Part shown: in pieces, positions 34,950 to 44,128 of the stretch
Layout: every line of letters starts with the position of its first letter
Numbering within the stretch: the first letter of the stretch is position 1
Assembly (NCBI GenBank): GCA_963775805.1
Contig: CAVZKG010000002.1
Span: 372,001-436,000 of the forward strand
From: JAFAMB01 sp963775805
GTDB lineage: Bacteria; Verrucomicrobiota; Verrucomicrobiia; Chthoniobacterales; JAFAMB01
DNA length: 64,000 bases
Direction of reading: 5' to 3'
Notes under the pieces: generated by a model
The model's input: only the letters and a program-made list of their open reading frames with translations
What the model was told of the DNA's origin: nothing
Database searches by the model: none
Translations under genes and position numbers: made by a program

Positions 34950-35200
34950 TTCGGAAACCCTCGAGTTGGATTTGGCCACCACACTGGATCACGTGGGAGG
35001 AATTGACTCGAAGGTTAATCATCTCGATAACGCGCGAAACGAGTTAACGGATTCCCTCCAGATTCGACGTCAGGTCGCTTTAAAGAATCCCGAGCGTATC
35101 AGGCCAACTTAGCCGATACCCTCAAGAGCCTCGGATCTTTGGATCCGCAACAGGGCCGCCTGGACGATGCGAAGCAAAATCTTTCTGAATCGTCGGAAAA
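34950..35200 (+). pseudogene. Remnant of a kinesin-light-chain-type TPR protein
   Basis: One frame reads LELDLATTLDHVGGIDSKVN and NARNELTDSLQIRRQVALKN. After a shift near 35090-35100 another frame continues AYQANLADTLKSLGSLDPQQ and GRLDDAKQNLSES. This is the period and residue pattern of TPR_10/TPR_12 repeats (LA.TL..LG....G..D.A). Only about two repeats remain, with no start, and the gene is broken. The 35200-35587 stretch beyond it holds no recognisable gene. Confidence 0.65.
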
Positions 35201-35587
35201 TCACAGCCGGCAGTTTCGCTTAAGGTTCGAATTCCGTGCGAGAGACTATTCACAAAGTCGCCACGAACGAAAGAAAACTGGGCGAAAGTTTGTAACAACG
35301 TTGCCGGTGATAAAACTGCTGTTTCGAAAAGGCTGGCAGCCGTTCGTTAAGAATCCTACGAATTTCCGGCGATATCTGCGGCCACTGTGGAACAGGGTAG
35401 CGGAAATGCGAAACTCGACTTCTATGAAAATCAGGAGCTTTTTTCCCGGTTTTTGCGGTATGAGCTTAACGAGCAATCGACTTCGCGGTGCACTGACGAA
35501 GCGAATGTGGCGCCGTGCTCGTGCGTTGCCGCGCGAATTTGCAAGTCAAGATTTGTAGGGTGAATCGCATTTTGCTAGAACCCGTTT

Positions 35588-36565
35588 GTGATCGATTTGG
35601 TGGAGAAAGAGCGCCGTATTCGGATCTATCGGCGTGCCGCTCCCTTGTTCGGTACCGTTCAACCTGCGGGAGTTATAAAAGATGCAGAGCGGTTCGGACA
35701 TATACTCCACCATTTCGCCGAAGGGATTTTTAAACCGGCCTGGGCAACGTACGCTCTGTCAATCTCGTCGACACTAATTAGTCAGTACTCGGACAAGATT
35801 CAGCATTTGCCCGACCGAAGCTGGACATTGGCTTACAGCCCGAAGTCTGGATCGTTGGAAGGCGCATCGAATCGGGCTCTGATTAGATGTATGGATGACA
35901 AAGAGCCCGTACTGACTCTTCGCCAGACGTCTGACAAAAGGAGCAGCGATGGGTCGCGTTATCTAATTGCTGGACTTGGAGTGATCGAGCGGTTCGATCC
36001 GAGCGTTCAGCTTTTTCAGATCCGGGGTCTCTACGACAAACAAATTTCTCAATATCTCTACGGGACCGAACAACTATCGGATGACCTCCTAGAGACCGCG
36101 TTGCGATTGGAATCGCTAGAGGAATGGACTCCAAAGGTGCAGGAAGATAGAGCGATTTATCGGGTTAGTCGTCCGAAACGCGATGCGGCATTCCGGAAAG
36201 TTGTCCTCGCGAATTACGGATACACCTGTGCGATCACGGGACAGCGATTTCGCTACGGGTCAACAACCGAAGCTCATGCTGCACACATTATAAGCAAAGA
36301 GGACCTTGGCACGGATGATCCACGAAACGGATTGGCTTTGTCCAGAACCGCGCATTGGGCCTTTGACCAGGGGCTCTTTACAATTTCGGATCAGTACGAG
36401 GTGGTCGTACACGAAAATGCGAAAGTGGCGGATCACGTTTCGTTTCCCATACTGGGTGCCGATGGCAAACAGATAAACTTGCCCCCAGAATCGTTCTATC
36501 GACCTCACCTCGATGCTCTCGAATGGCATCGCAAAGAGCGGTTCGGATTTTTTCTTCGGGGATGA
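35588..36565 (+). CDS. HNH endonuclease (HNH_2 type)
   Basis: 325-residue protein. The C-terminal HNH nuclease at about 200-270 is well formed: C214 in YTCAITGQRF, then AHAAHIISKEDLGTDDPRNG (H233, N247) and LALSRTAHWAFDQGLF (H256). The N-terminal 190 residues are a separate domain, possibly for target recognition, that I do not recognise. The start is a GTG. The methyltransferase-HNH gene begins 83 bases downstream on the same strand, so the two may be co-transcribed. The context (vapBC, pseudogene, repeats) is accessory DNA, consistent with restriction or defence. Confidence 0.85.
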   Translation: MIDLVEKERRIRIYRRAAPLFGTVQPAGVIKDAERFGHILHHFAEGIFKPAWATYALSISSTLISQYSDKIQHLPDRSWTLAYSPKSGSLEGASNRALIRCMDDKEPVLTLRQTSDKRSSDGSRYLIAGLGVIERFDPSVQLFQIRGLYDKQISQYLYGTEQLSDDLLETALRLESLEEWTPKVQEDRAIYRVSRPKRDAAFRKVVLANYGYTCAITGQRFRYGSTTEAHAAHIISKEDLGTDDPRNGLALSRTAHWAFDQGLFTISDQYEVVVHENAKVADHVSFPILGADGKQINLPPESFYRPHLDALEWHRKERFGFFLRG

Positions 36566-36648
36566 TTTGCAGGTGGCATTTGCAAAGATCTTGGACCTTT
36601 TGGAGATGTATCGCGTGCAACATCCAGGTATAAACGACTCGCTCTCTT

Positions 36649-38385
36649 ATGCCTCAGGACGATTCTATTGCAGTGACGAGTGACGCTATCGCGTGGTACG
36701 ATCACAATGCCGACGAGGCAGTGGCCTTCTACGAGGCGGCTAGTCCGGACAAGGTTAATGACTGGCTTCGCGGCTATCTGCCAAGTCAGCAAGGTTTGAT
36801 ACTGGATGTTGGAGCAGGGTCGGGACGGGATGCAGCATAGTTGACATCACTTGGGCATGAAGTGATTGCTGTCGAACCCTCCCAACGGATGCGAGCCCGC
36901 GCACGGGAGGTTCACACCGGGGCGACCGGGATTTCCTGGATGAACGATCGGCTGCCGGGGCTGGAAAAGGTCCATCGGCTGGGTGTTTCAGTTGATTTCA
37001 TCCTTGCCAACGCGATGTGGATGCATCTGCCACCGGCCGCGCGGCAACGAGCATTTCGGAAACTGATCACTTTGTTGAAGCCGGGCGGTCGCCTTGCGAT
37101 CACCTTACGGCAACCTGACCCCGACAGAGCCCGGGCGATGTTCCCGTTCCACCTCGATGAGTTTGAGAAACTCGCGCGCGATCACGGAGCGATCATTGAG
37201 AAGTGCGAAGAGTCAACGTTCGGAGAAGATCGGCTCGGTATCGAATGGACCCGGCTGATTATCCGTTTGCCTGACGACGGTTCCGGGGCGCTGCCGGTCA
37301 TCAGGCATATAATTCTCAGAGACTCGAAATCTTCCACGTATAAGCTCGCATTGTTGCGTGTACTTGCTCGGATCGCTCAAGGATCGCTTGGGCTGACCCG
37401 GCCCATTGATGATAAATTCGTCGGAGTTCCCTTGGGGTTAGTCGCAATTTTTTGGCTTCGACAATTCAAGTCGGTCCTCAAAGAGGATCTCCCACAGATG
37501 CCGAACAATGTCGGGTTGGATGGACTTGGGTTCGTGAAAGACGCCTACCGGCGAATTAAAGAGATTTCGCCGCTCGATTTCCGTGTCGCTGCACGGTTCA
37601 CGGGAGAAGAAGCGTTATTTGTTCATCAGGCAATCCGGGACGCGGTGAGGAATATAAGGCAGATGCCTGCAACGTATACTGCGTTCCCGAACGGCCTTCG
37701 GGTTTACGGAACCACTTCCGGTCGAACTCTGCGTGTGGTTCGCGAGTTGGTCGCTGACGCGGATTATCTGAGATCGTTTGGAGATTTGCTGGTACCTGAG
37801 TCGATCTGGCGGGCTTTGACTCGATTGAATGTCTGGATTGAGCCTGCGTTAGTGGCCGAATGGATTAGGATAATGAAGGAATATTTGGTAGGCCAAGGCA
37901 GAGAGATTGATGAGCGAACGTTATACCGCGCAACCCGGTGGGCGGACCCTGAACGTGATGTCCGTGTCGCGCGCGAATTCGCTCTCGAGTTGTTAAAACG
38001 CGGGCCACTTCGGTGCGTCTGGACGGAAAAGAAGCTGACAGCGGATTCGCTCGACATTGATCATTGCTTCCCTTGGTCTGCGTGGCAGTGCGGGGATCTC
38101 TGGAACCTGCTTCCGGCCGATCGATCTGTTAACCAGAGAATTAAAGCCGACCTCCTTCCGTCCGAGAGCCGTCTCGTGAGGGCGAGGGAGATGATCTTTG
38201 AGTGGTGGAACAGCGGCTATTTGCAGAATGCGAATCAGCTTGTCGCAGCGCAGTTCCAAACGGAGGCGTCGGCTTCGTTGCCTGGGGTCGGGGAAACTCC
38301 TGTTCCGGAAATCATCTTTGACGCAATGGAAATGCAACGCCTCCGACTCCATCACGATCAGCAGATTCCAGAATGGGAGCTATAG
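36649..38385 (+). pseudogene. SAM methyltransferase-HNH nuclease fusion, interrupted by one amber codon
   Basis: One frame spans 578 codons, broken only by TAG at 36838-36840 (codon 64). Before it lies SAM motif I (LILDVGAGSGRDAA). Directly after it the Rossmann fold continues (LTSLGHEVIAVEPSQRMRAR, AITLRQPDPDR). The expected residue at the stop is Trp (DAAWLTSLGH), one base away (TGG to TAG). Residues about 210-444 form a middle domain I do not recognise. Residues about 454-509 form an HNH motif: RCVWTEKKL, DIDHCFPWSAWQCGDLWNLL, NQRIKADLLPS. If the stop is real, translation could restart only downstream without motif I. It follows the HNH gene with an 83-base gap. Confidence 0.83.
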
Positions 38386-38711
38386 TTGCGCGTCCGCCCG
38401 CTTCGGGAGTCGGTTAATGATTCCCCGGGGGTATACCTTGACTCTGCTGCCTAAAGAATCCTGCGATTGGTCAGTCTTAGGTAAGTCACCGCGCTTGCGT
38501 TGACGGCCTGTAGAGCCAATCGATAGAAGAGCTTTCCGCATGAGTTAGATTTTCGTCTTTTGAAGCGAATTACGAATTCGTCGAGATAAGCATTTGGATG
38601 TTTGTCCGATACACTAGCATGGAGAGTATCCTTATGGTTCGCACCTTGGAGCTCCGCGGATTCGATCCATCGATCCTGACTTTAAATTTGAGCGCGCGTC
38701 TTCGGATTGGA
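38386..38711. other. 326-base region without a gene
   Basis: No open frame with recognisable content and no repeat of the window's families. It separates the HNH locus from the convergent TetR gene. The only structure seen is a short AT-rich palindrome (TTACGAATTCGT, about 38568-38580). Confidence 0.5.
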
Positions 38712-39287
38712 CTACGTAGATAACTGCTTCCGCGCAGAGTTCAAGAGTTCGTCAGAAAGCTTTGGCCGCCCTTCTTTCACTGCACGGGAGAGCAACAAGG
38801 CGCCCACCATGCCACTCAGAAGCGCGATCGCTTGTTGCCGCGCCTGGTGTTTGTCGCCGGTCATTTTGGCGGCCAAAATGTCGAGATAAGCTTCGATGCC
38901 GTCGGCGAAGGCGGTTTGGATCTCTTTCCCATTTCGTGCGGCATCGACAGGCAAGGCCGACGCTGGGCAGCCCCCGGTGACGGTATCGCGATGGGCGGGA
39001 CTCAGATAATCTGCTAGGGCCGATGTCAGCCCTTTTTGCGGAGTGGTTCCCGATCTGATTTTCTCTGCCAGATAATTCGCAGAGACATCGAACGCAGAAG
39101 CGAGAGCTGTAATCGCCAGCTCTTCTTTGGACGAAAAGTGATTGTAAAATCCACCGTGCGTGAAGCCGGACTCTTTCATGACGTCCGCCACACTGACATT
39201 TTCCATGCCGCGCAGTTTGAACAACCTAGAGGCTGTTTCCACGATCAGGCGCCGATTTTGTTCGGCTTTTTCTTTGGTCAAACGCAC
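38712..39287 (-). CDS. TetR family transcriptional regulator
   Basis: 191-residue repressor. The N-terminal helix-turn-helix (ETASRLFKLRGMENVSVADV, FTHGGFYNHFSSKEEL) is typical of the AcrR/NemR-like group. The C-terminal domain contains GGCPASALPVDAAR, whose Cys is reminiscent of the TetR_C family that includes reactive-electrophile sensors. It is divergent from an aldo/keto reductase across 108 bases with two matching inverted repeats, so it probably represses that gene and itself. Confidence 0.92.
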   Translation of the reverse strand: MRLTKEKAEQNRRLIVETASRLFKLRGMENVSVADVMKESGFTHGGFYNHFSSKEELAITALASAFDVSANYLAEKIRSGTTPQKGLTSALADYLSPAHRDTVTGGCPASALPVDAARNGKEIQTAFADGIEAYLDILAAKMTGDKHQARQQAIALLSGMVGALLLSRAVKEGRPKLSDELLNSARKQLST

Positions 39288-39326
39288 GGGATACGCTCCC
39301 CTTCAAAGAGAATAAAATCGGACCGC

Positions 39327-39382
39327 TTGACAATGATGATGTTCGTCATTATTAGTGAGGTCAATGATGATACTCATCATCA
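39327..39382 (+). promoter_or_regulatory. Promoter with two TetR-type operators
   Basis: TTGACA (39327-39332) and TATTAG (39350-39355) are spaced by 17 bases and point toward the aldo/keto reductase. An inverted repeat with AATGATGA/TCGTCATT arms (39332-39350) covers the spacer. A second one, TGATGAT-ACTC-ATCATCA, perfect over seven bases per arm, lies at 39365-39382 before the start codon. Both share the ATGATGA half-site, as expected for one regulator, presumably the divergent TetR protein. Confidence 0.7.
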
Positions 39383-39395
39383 TAACAAGAATCCC

Positions 39396-40382
39396 ATGCA
39401 ATTCAAGAAATTCGGCCGGACGGGCCTAATCGTCTCTCGTTTGTGCCTCGGCACAGGAACATTTGGGAAGCAAACGGATGAAAAGGAATCTTATCGGATT
39501 CTCGACAAAGCGGCGGATGCGGGCGTGAACTTTATCGATACTGCTGACATTTATCCTCCCGGTGCGGAGCCTGGTATCTCAGAAACCATTACCGGGCGCT
39601 GGCTCAGCGATAAGCGAAACCGATTTATTGTTGGCACAAAAGCAAGCGGACGAACGGGTCCTTCCCCCTGGGATCAGGGCAACTCGCGAAAGCATCTCCT
39701 GGATGCTATCGACGCCTCGCTGCGTCGCCTTAACACGGACTACGTCGACCTCTATCAACTGCATGGGGATGACCCCGATACGCCGATCGACGAAACAGTT
39801 GAAGCGCTGGATACGATCGTACGCTCGGGCAAGGCGCGGTATATCGGCGTATCCAATTTTTTTGCCTATCGCCTGGCAAAAGCACTTGGACGCCAGGAAA
39901 CGCTGAAGCTGACGCGATTCGTTTCCGCTCAACCCCGCTACAACCTGCTCTTTCGGGAAATTGAGCGCGACCTTTTCCCACTAGCTCAGGAGGAGGGGCT
40001 CGCCGTGATTCCGTTCAACCCGCTTGCCGGGGGACTTCTAAGCGGCAAGTACAAACATAGCGATACGCCCGAGAAAGGTCGCTTTTCGGCGGAGCTCGGC
40101 GGGTTTGGGAAGCTGTATCATTCTCGGTATTGGCACGAGCGCGAATTTGAGACAGTCGCTAATGTGCAGGAAATTGCGAAGCAGCAAGAAACGCCGATCA
40201 CGACTTTATCCGTCGCCTGGGTACTAGCCCATCCCGCCATCACTTCGGTCATCTTGGGTGCCAGCCGAGTTGAGCAACTGACTGACTCACTGGCCGCCGC
40301 GGATTACAAACTCGACAGCGGGGTAAAGTCAAAGCTGGACGAAATCAGCATCGAGTACCGAAGAGGAGACGCGGGGAAGTGA
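39396..40382 (+). CDS. Aldo/keto reductase under TetR control
   Basis: 328-residue reductase. Asp/Tyr are in FIDTADIYPPG, Lys in IVGTKASGR and His in DLYQLHGDDP; RYIGVSNFFAYRLAKAL and SVILGASRVEQL complete the family pattern. The open frame extends back to 39036 but would overlap the tetR gene; the ATG at 39396 (MQFKKFGRTGLIVS) is the conserved start. A TetR-repressed reductase suggests detoxification of aldehydes or quinones (inference). A 16-bp hairpin follows the stop. Confidence 0.93.
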   Translation: MQFKKFGRTGLIVSRLCLGTGTFGKQTDEKESYRILDKAADAGVNFIDTADIYPPGAEPGISETITGRWLSDKRNRFIVGTKASGRTGPSPWDQGNSRKHLLDAIDASLRRLNTDYVDLYQLHGDDPDTPIDETVEALDTIVRSGKARYIGVSNFFAYRLAKALGRQETLKLTRFVSAQPRYNLLFREIERDLFPLAQEEGLAVIPFNPLAGGLLSGKYKHSDTPEKGRFSAELGGFGKLYHSRYWHEREFETVANVQEIAKQQETPITTLSVAWVLAHPAITSVILGASRVEQLTDSLAAADYKLDSGVKSKLDEISIEYRRGDAGK

Positions 40383-40396
40383 TTGGTTGCTCACTT

Positions 40397-40433
40397 CGCC
40401 GGCAGATCAGCTCTGTGAGCTGATCTGCTGGCG
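40397..40433 (+). terminator. Long-stem hairpin after the aldo/keto reductase
   Basis: CGCCGGCAGATCAGCT (40397-40412) pairs with AGCTGATCTGCTGGCG (40418-40433), with one G-T, around the loop CTGTG. It lies 14 bases after the stop codon. No T-run follows, so termination efficiency is uncertain. Confidence 0.65.
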
Positions 40434-40605
40434 TGTTGGATATTGTGTCACATGCAATATCCAGGGTAGGCTCCAATCTTCTTGGCCGGTGCAAACTGGT
40501 ACGGTAAATTGCGTTCCGGGCTTTGGTGCCTACCGCGGCAGTTGGCTACAGGACACCGAGGCAACGATGATCCACGACGAACCCCAGCCTTAATCTTATT
40601 CCGCA

Positions 40606-41046
40606 ATGATCAAGCTCCTCACCAAACTCAGGCCTCTCTGGCTATTCCTGGTGGTCCTCACGACTGCTTGCAGCTCACAAACCGGCCAGCAACCTTCCGC
40701 AGGGTCCGGCTCCAGCTCAAACCTGGCGACCGTTTATTTCTACCGCACACAAAACTCCGGAGGCGGGGGCGTGGGAGTTGATATCAAAGACAACGGGTTA
40801 GATATCGGCACCCTGCAGGCTGCTACCTACTTTGTTTATCACACAAACCCGGGCCAACATCTCGTCATTGCCGCAACGGATTCGACTTCGAATCAGAATT
40901 TTACCTTCCAGGCCGGTGCGACCTATTATATCGAGGCAACGGTTGTTTCCCGCCAAAATCTTTTTCAACCCTCGTTAAGCGTCGTGTTTGATCTCCAGGG
41001 ACAGGCGGCAGTCCAGAACTTGAGGCGCCTGAAGTATCACGAGTAG
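40606..41046 (+). CDS. Putative lipoprotein with DUF2846-like domain
   Basis: 146 residues. The signal sequence ends in a lipobox (VLTTAC, Cys22), predicting outer- or inner-membrane lipid anchoring. The mature part shows the DUF2846 pattern: ATVYFYRTQNSGGGGVGVDI, TYFVYHTNPGQHLVIAATDS and AGATYYIEATVVSR. No biochemical role is known for the family. The gene is solitary. Confidence 0.78.
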   Translation: MIKLLTKLRPLWLFLVVLTTACSSQTGQQPSAGSGSSSNLATVYFYRTQNSGGGGVGVDIKDNGLDIGTLQAATYFVYHTNPGQHLVIAATDSTSNQNFTFQAGATYYIEATVVSRQNLFQPSLSVVFDLQGQAAVQNLRRLKYHE

Positions 41047-41146
41047 ACCGGTAGTCGCGCCGGGGAATTTCATTTGGTAAAAGAGTCTATTCTGACAAAG
41101 GCGAACGCTTGATCATCCTGGGCGGGTTACGTCACGTTCACTCAAC

Positions 41147-41656
41147 ATGCGTTACTCTGTTGCTACACTCCTCTTTCTCTTAGCTTTTTCTGTCTCGGCC
41201 CTCGCAACGGTGAATTTCAGTGGTACCTGGACGCTTGATCTCAAGGCATCCGATTCACCTGATTCGATGATGAAGCGAATGGGCGTTTCCTTTATTGAGC
41301 GAAAACTAGCGGCTTCGACCACACTGGAAGCGACGTATCATCAGACGCGGGAGGTTCTAACGGTTAGTTCCCGGGCAACAGGCTTTTCGCGAGTCGAGAC
41401 CTTTCCTCTGGACGGGCGTACAGAGGCGAAGAACGAAAAGCAGATGGGTGCCTACACCGTCCGAACGGTCTGGTCCAAAGATCATAAAGAGTTGATTTCG
41501 ACGAGTCATTTCACGGCTAAGAATGGAAAAAATGCGGAATTGATCGTCGTCCGGAAGCTAACGAACGGCGGGAGAACCCTGGTGCTCGCACAGACGTTGA
41601 AAATTGACGGGCAAACGGAAGAGCCTCCAATTGAACGGGTCTGGCAGAGGAAGTAG
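41147..41656 (+). CDS. Exported hypothetical protein
   Basis: 169 residues with a clear Sec signal (LLFLLAFSVSALA). The mature N-terminus VNFSGTWTLDLKASDSPDSM matches the start of lipocalin-like secreted proteins (FSGTW.LD), followed by beta-rich sequence ending PIERVWQRK. No enzymatic motif is visible, so the role is unknown. Dispersed palindromic repeats begin about 25 bases downstream. Confidence 0.72.
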   Translation: MRYSVATLLFLLAFSVSALATVNFSGTWTLDLKASDSPDSMMKRMGVSFIERKLAASTTLEATYHQTREVLTVSSRATGFSRVETFPLDGRTEAKNEKQMGAYTVRTVWSKDHKELISTSHFTAKNGKNAELIVVRKLTNGGRTLVLAQTLKIDGQTEEPPIERVWQRK

Positions 41657-42510
41657 TTGGAGGTGATTTAAGCGCCGAGGGCGCGAACAGATTTAAGCCT
41701 GGGGTGCAGCGAAGCGGAGCCCCAGGAATCCGTTAAGGAAACGGACCAGCGCTGTAAGCGCGTTGGAATCTTCTTGGGGGGCGCTCTCAATTTCACCCGC
41801 TAATTTCTGGCCGCGCTTTCAGCGCTCATTCTGCTATAAAAGCGTACCTGGGGCTCCGCTTCGCTGCACCCCAGGCTATTATCCGGTCTCGCCTTCGGCG
41901 CTTGGAACGGGGCCGCCAATTGAGGTAAAACCGACCACAGGAACAGACACTATCTCTCCCAGTTTTAGCGCTACGTGGGCCAGTCCAGAATTGAGCCGGT
42001 GACAACCGGCAACTGACAACCGACACTGACTACTTCCTCTGACAACTGACAATGGCAACTTTTCCGAGCGCCTTCTCAACGTGACGCCTTAAGCGCCGAA
42101 GGCGCGGACAGATTTCAGCCTGGGGTGCAGCGAAGCGGAGCCCCAGGTATCCATTAAGAAACAGGAGAAGCGCTGTTGGCGCGTTGGAATCTCGTTCTCG
42201 GGTGGCGCTCTCAATCCCACCCGCTAATTTCTGGCCGCGCTTTCAGCGCTCATTCTGCTATAAAAGCGTACCTGGGGCTCCGCTTCGCTGCACCCCAGGC
42301 TATTATCCGGTCTCGCCTTCGGCGCTTGGAACGGGGCCGCCAATTGAGGTAAAACCGACCACAGGAACAGACACTATATCTCCCAGTTTTAGCGCCAGGT
42401 GGGCCAGTCCAGAATTGAGCCGCCGACAACCGGCAACTGACACTGACAACTCCCTCCACACTGACGACTTTCTCCTAAAGGTCTACACCCCCACACCGAT
42501 CTGCCAAAAA
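41657..42510. repeat. Direct duplication of a palindromic repeat block
   Basis: A block of roughly 330 bases occurs twice, about 423 bases apart (about 41670-42015 and 42090-42430), with high identity including unique-looking stretches (GGCCGCCAATTGAGGTAAAA, CCGACCACAGGAACAGACAC). Each copy contains forward and reverse CCTGGGG-type modules and is followed by heptamer tracts (42000-42065, 42420-42475). The minus-strand frames in each copy are repeat translations, not genes. Confidence 0.85.
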
Positions 42511-42984
42511 ATGCGTTCTCTCATTTTGGCGTGCGGCCTCTTTTTGTTTCTTCCGGTGGTTTCATATGCAGCGGACGATCTGGACGGATTGCTGCAAAGC
42601 TATTCGTCTCTCACCAAAACCCTACAAGGGGCCAGCGCGACGCTCGTGAGTGATGTTCAAGCTTCTCACAACGCTGCGGAAGGAGCGACGCGGCTCGAGA
42701 CCTACGCGATCGTTTATCATTCGGTGGCTGAAGCGTTTAAAAACCTCTTCCCTGCCTTCCGTCAGGCTAAAAGTGCGGGATCTGTGACCGAACCCGAGCG
42801 CCAATCCATGCTGGAATCAAGCCAGAGGATGATCGACCTTGGGAAGCTTCTATCTAGTCAAAGCGACGCACTCGATGCCGCCATCAAGCCTTATATGGAT
42901 GATGCACGCTTCGCGGCCGCTGTGAACAGATTGTTGAACGAAGCGCAGGCGATGCAGGCTGCCGCAAAACAAGCCGGAGATTAG
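42511..42984 (+). CDS. Exported helical hypothetical protein
   Basis: 157 residues from the ATG at 42511; a longer frame back to 42184 is repeat sequence. It has a Sec signal (LILACGLFLFLPVVSYA). The mature protein is predicted to be almost all helical with heptad-like spacing (LLQSYSSLTKTLQGASATLV, RQSMLESSQRMIDLGKLLSS). It could be a small periplasmic coiled-coil or chaperone-like protein; no family is recognised. Its stop codon is followed directly by a heptamer tract. Confidence 0.7.
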   Translation: MRSLILACGLFLFLPVVSYAADDLDGLLQSYSSLTKTLQGASATLVSDVQASHNAAEGATRLETYAIVYHSVAEAFKNLFPAFRQAKSAGSVTEPERQSMLESSQRMIDLGKLLSSQSDALDAAIKPYMDDARFAAAVNRLLNEAQAMQAAAKQAGD

Positions 42985-43030
42985 TCATTGTCAGTTGCCA
43001 GCTGTCAGTAGCCCAACCTGCCGCAAGAGA

Positions 43031-44128
43031 TCAACTCGGATTGAAACAATCGATTAAACGATTAATGACCGCGTCCCATTTGGTTTTGATCCTTTGGGCA
43101 TCCGTTAACGGCTCGTTTTGGCCGTGTCCATGGGCGGCATCGATCATCATTTGATTTGCCGCATCGAGCGCGGCTTTGAGGAAGGCTTGTTTGCTTGAAT
43201 GGAGGTCGGTTCCGCCGTTGAACCGGACGAATCGATCCACATCTTTATCCCCGATCCAGAATTTCCAGTCATCGGTTTTGGCAAAATAGGTGACTACAAC
43301 GCCTGCGGTATCGGTCCCAAATTTGGCTGCCAATGTTTGGATGAACCGGATGGGGGTCTCATCCGGTGTGGTGGACAGAAACTCTTTGTAAACACGGCCA
43401 TAAATCTTTTGGCCTGTGAACCGCTCGAAATTGCTCAAACGATGATCGAATCCTTTCGCTCGCGGAGGATCGGTCGGCAAAAGACCGTCCAAATCTTCGA
43501 AGTGAGGAAAGCTGGCTTTCGGTTTTGTGGCGGCGAGTTGCTTGAAGGTGGCTTCGTCCGCTTTGAACGCTTTGGCTTCGGCGCCGATCCGAAGAATTTT
43601 GATCTGCATGGAGTCGCCTTGCTCAATTTTCGGGAGCACGTCCAGGCCGGTGATCACCTTGCCGAAGACGCTGTGCATGTAGTTCAGGCGATTCACTTCA
43701 CTCAGCGTGATAAAGAACTGGGATCCGTTCGTGTCGGGACCGTCGTTTGCCATCGATAGAATCCCCGCAGAATCGTGCCGCAGATTGGGCGAAAACTCAT
43801 CTGGGAATTCGTACCCTGGTCCGCCTTCCCCGTTCTTTAACGGGTCACCTCCCTGGATCACGAACCCGGGGACAACACGGTGGAAAGTGAGCTCGTCAAA
43901 AAACGGTTTCCGCGGTTCCGGCCCCAGCGTCCCTTCGGCGAGCCCGACGAAATTGGTGACAGTCAGCGGCGCCTCCTTCTCAAACAGGCGGGCTACAATC
44001 GTGCCACGCGGGGTGATGATCTGCGCGTAGATCCCATCCGGAAGGGGTTCATCCGCGATGGAATAATGCGCGCCGATAAGAGTTAAGAACAATAGAATCG
44101 AAAAAATCCGCATACCGTTCATCGGCAT
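43031..44128 (-). CDS. Exported cyclophilin-type peptidyl-prolyl isomerase
   Basis: 365 residues with a signal segment (IFSILLFLTLIGAHYSIA). Cyclophilin domain at about 33-190: TNFVGLAEGTLG, LTFHRVVPGFVIQGGDPLKN, GILSMANDGPDTNGSQFFIT and HSVFGKVITGLDVL. The catalytic Arg in FHRVVPGF is present. A C-terminal extension of about 170 residues (FPHFEDLDGLLPTDPPRAKG onward) is uncommon and unrecognised. It assists proline-limited folding in the periplasm (family knowledge). Confidence 0.9.
   Translation of the reverse strand: MPMNGMRIFSILLFLTLIGAHYSIADEPLPDGIYAQIITPRGTIVARLFEKEAPLTVTNFVGLAEGTLGPEPRKPFFDELTFHRVVPGFVIQGGDPLKNGEGGPGYEFPDEFSPNLRHDSAGILSMANDGPDTNGSQFFITLSEVNRLNYMHSVFGKVITGLDVLPKIEQGDSMQIKILRIGAEAKAFKADEATFKQLAATKPKASFPHFEDLDGLLPTDPPRAKGFDHRLSNFERFTGQKIYGRVYKEFLSTTPDETPIRFIQTLAAKFGTDTAGVVVTYFAKTDDWKFWIGDKDVDRFVRFNGGTDLHSSKQAFLKAALDAANQMMIDAAHGHGQNEPLTDAQRIKTKWDAVINRLIDCFNPS

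Noticed and set aside
36838..36840. Pyrrolysine or programmed read-through at the TAG codon
   Set aside because: No pyl genes are in the window and the position fits a simple Trp codon mutated by one base; read-through remains untested, so only the interruption is reported.
39036..39395. N-terminal extension of the aldo/keto reductase at 39396
   Set aside because: It would overlap the divergent tetR gene and the promoter/operator region; the conserved start is at 39396.
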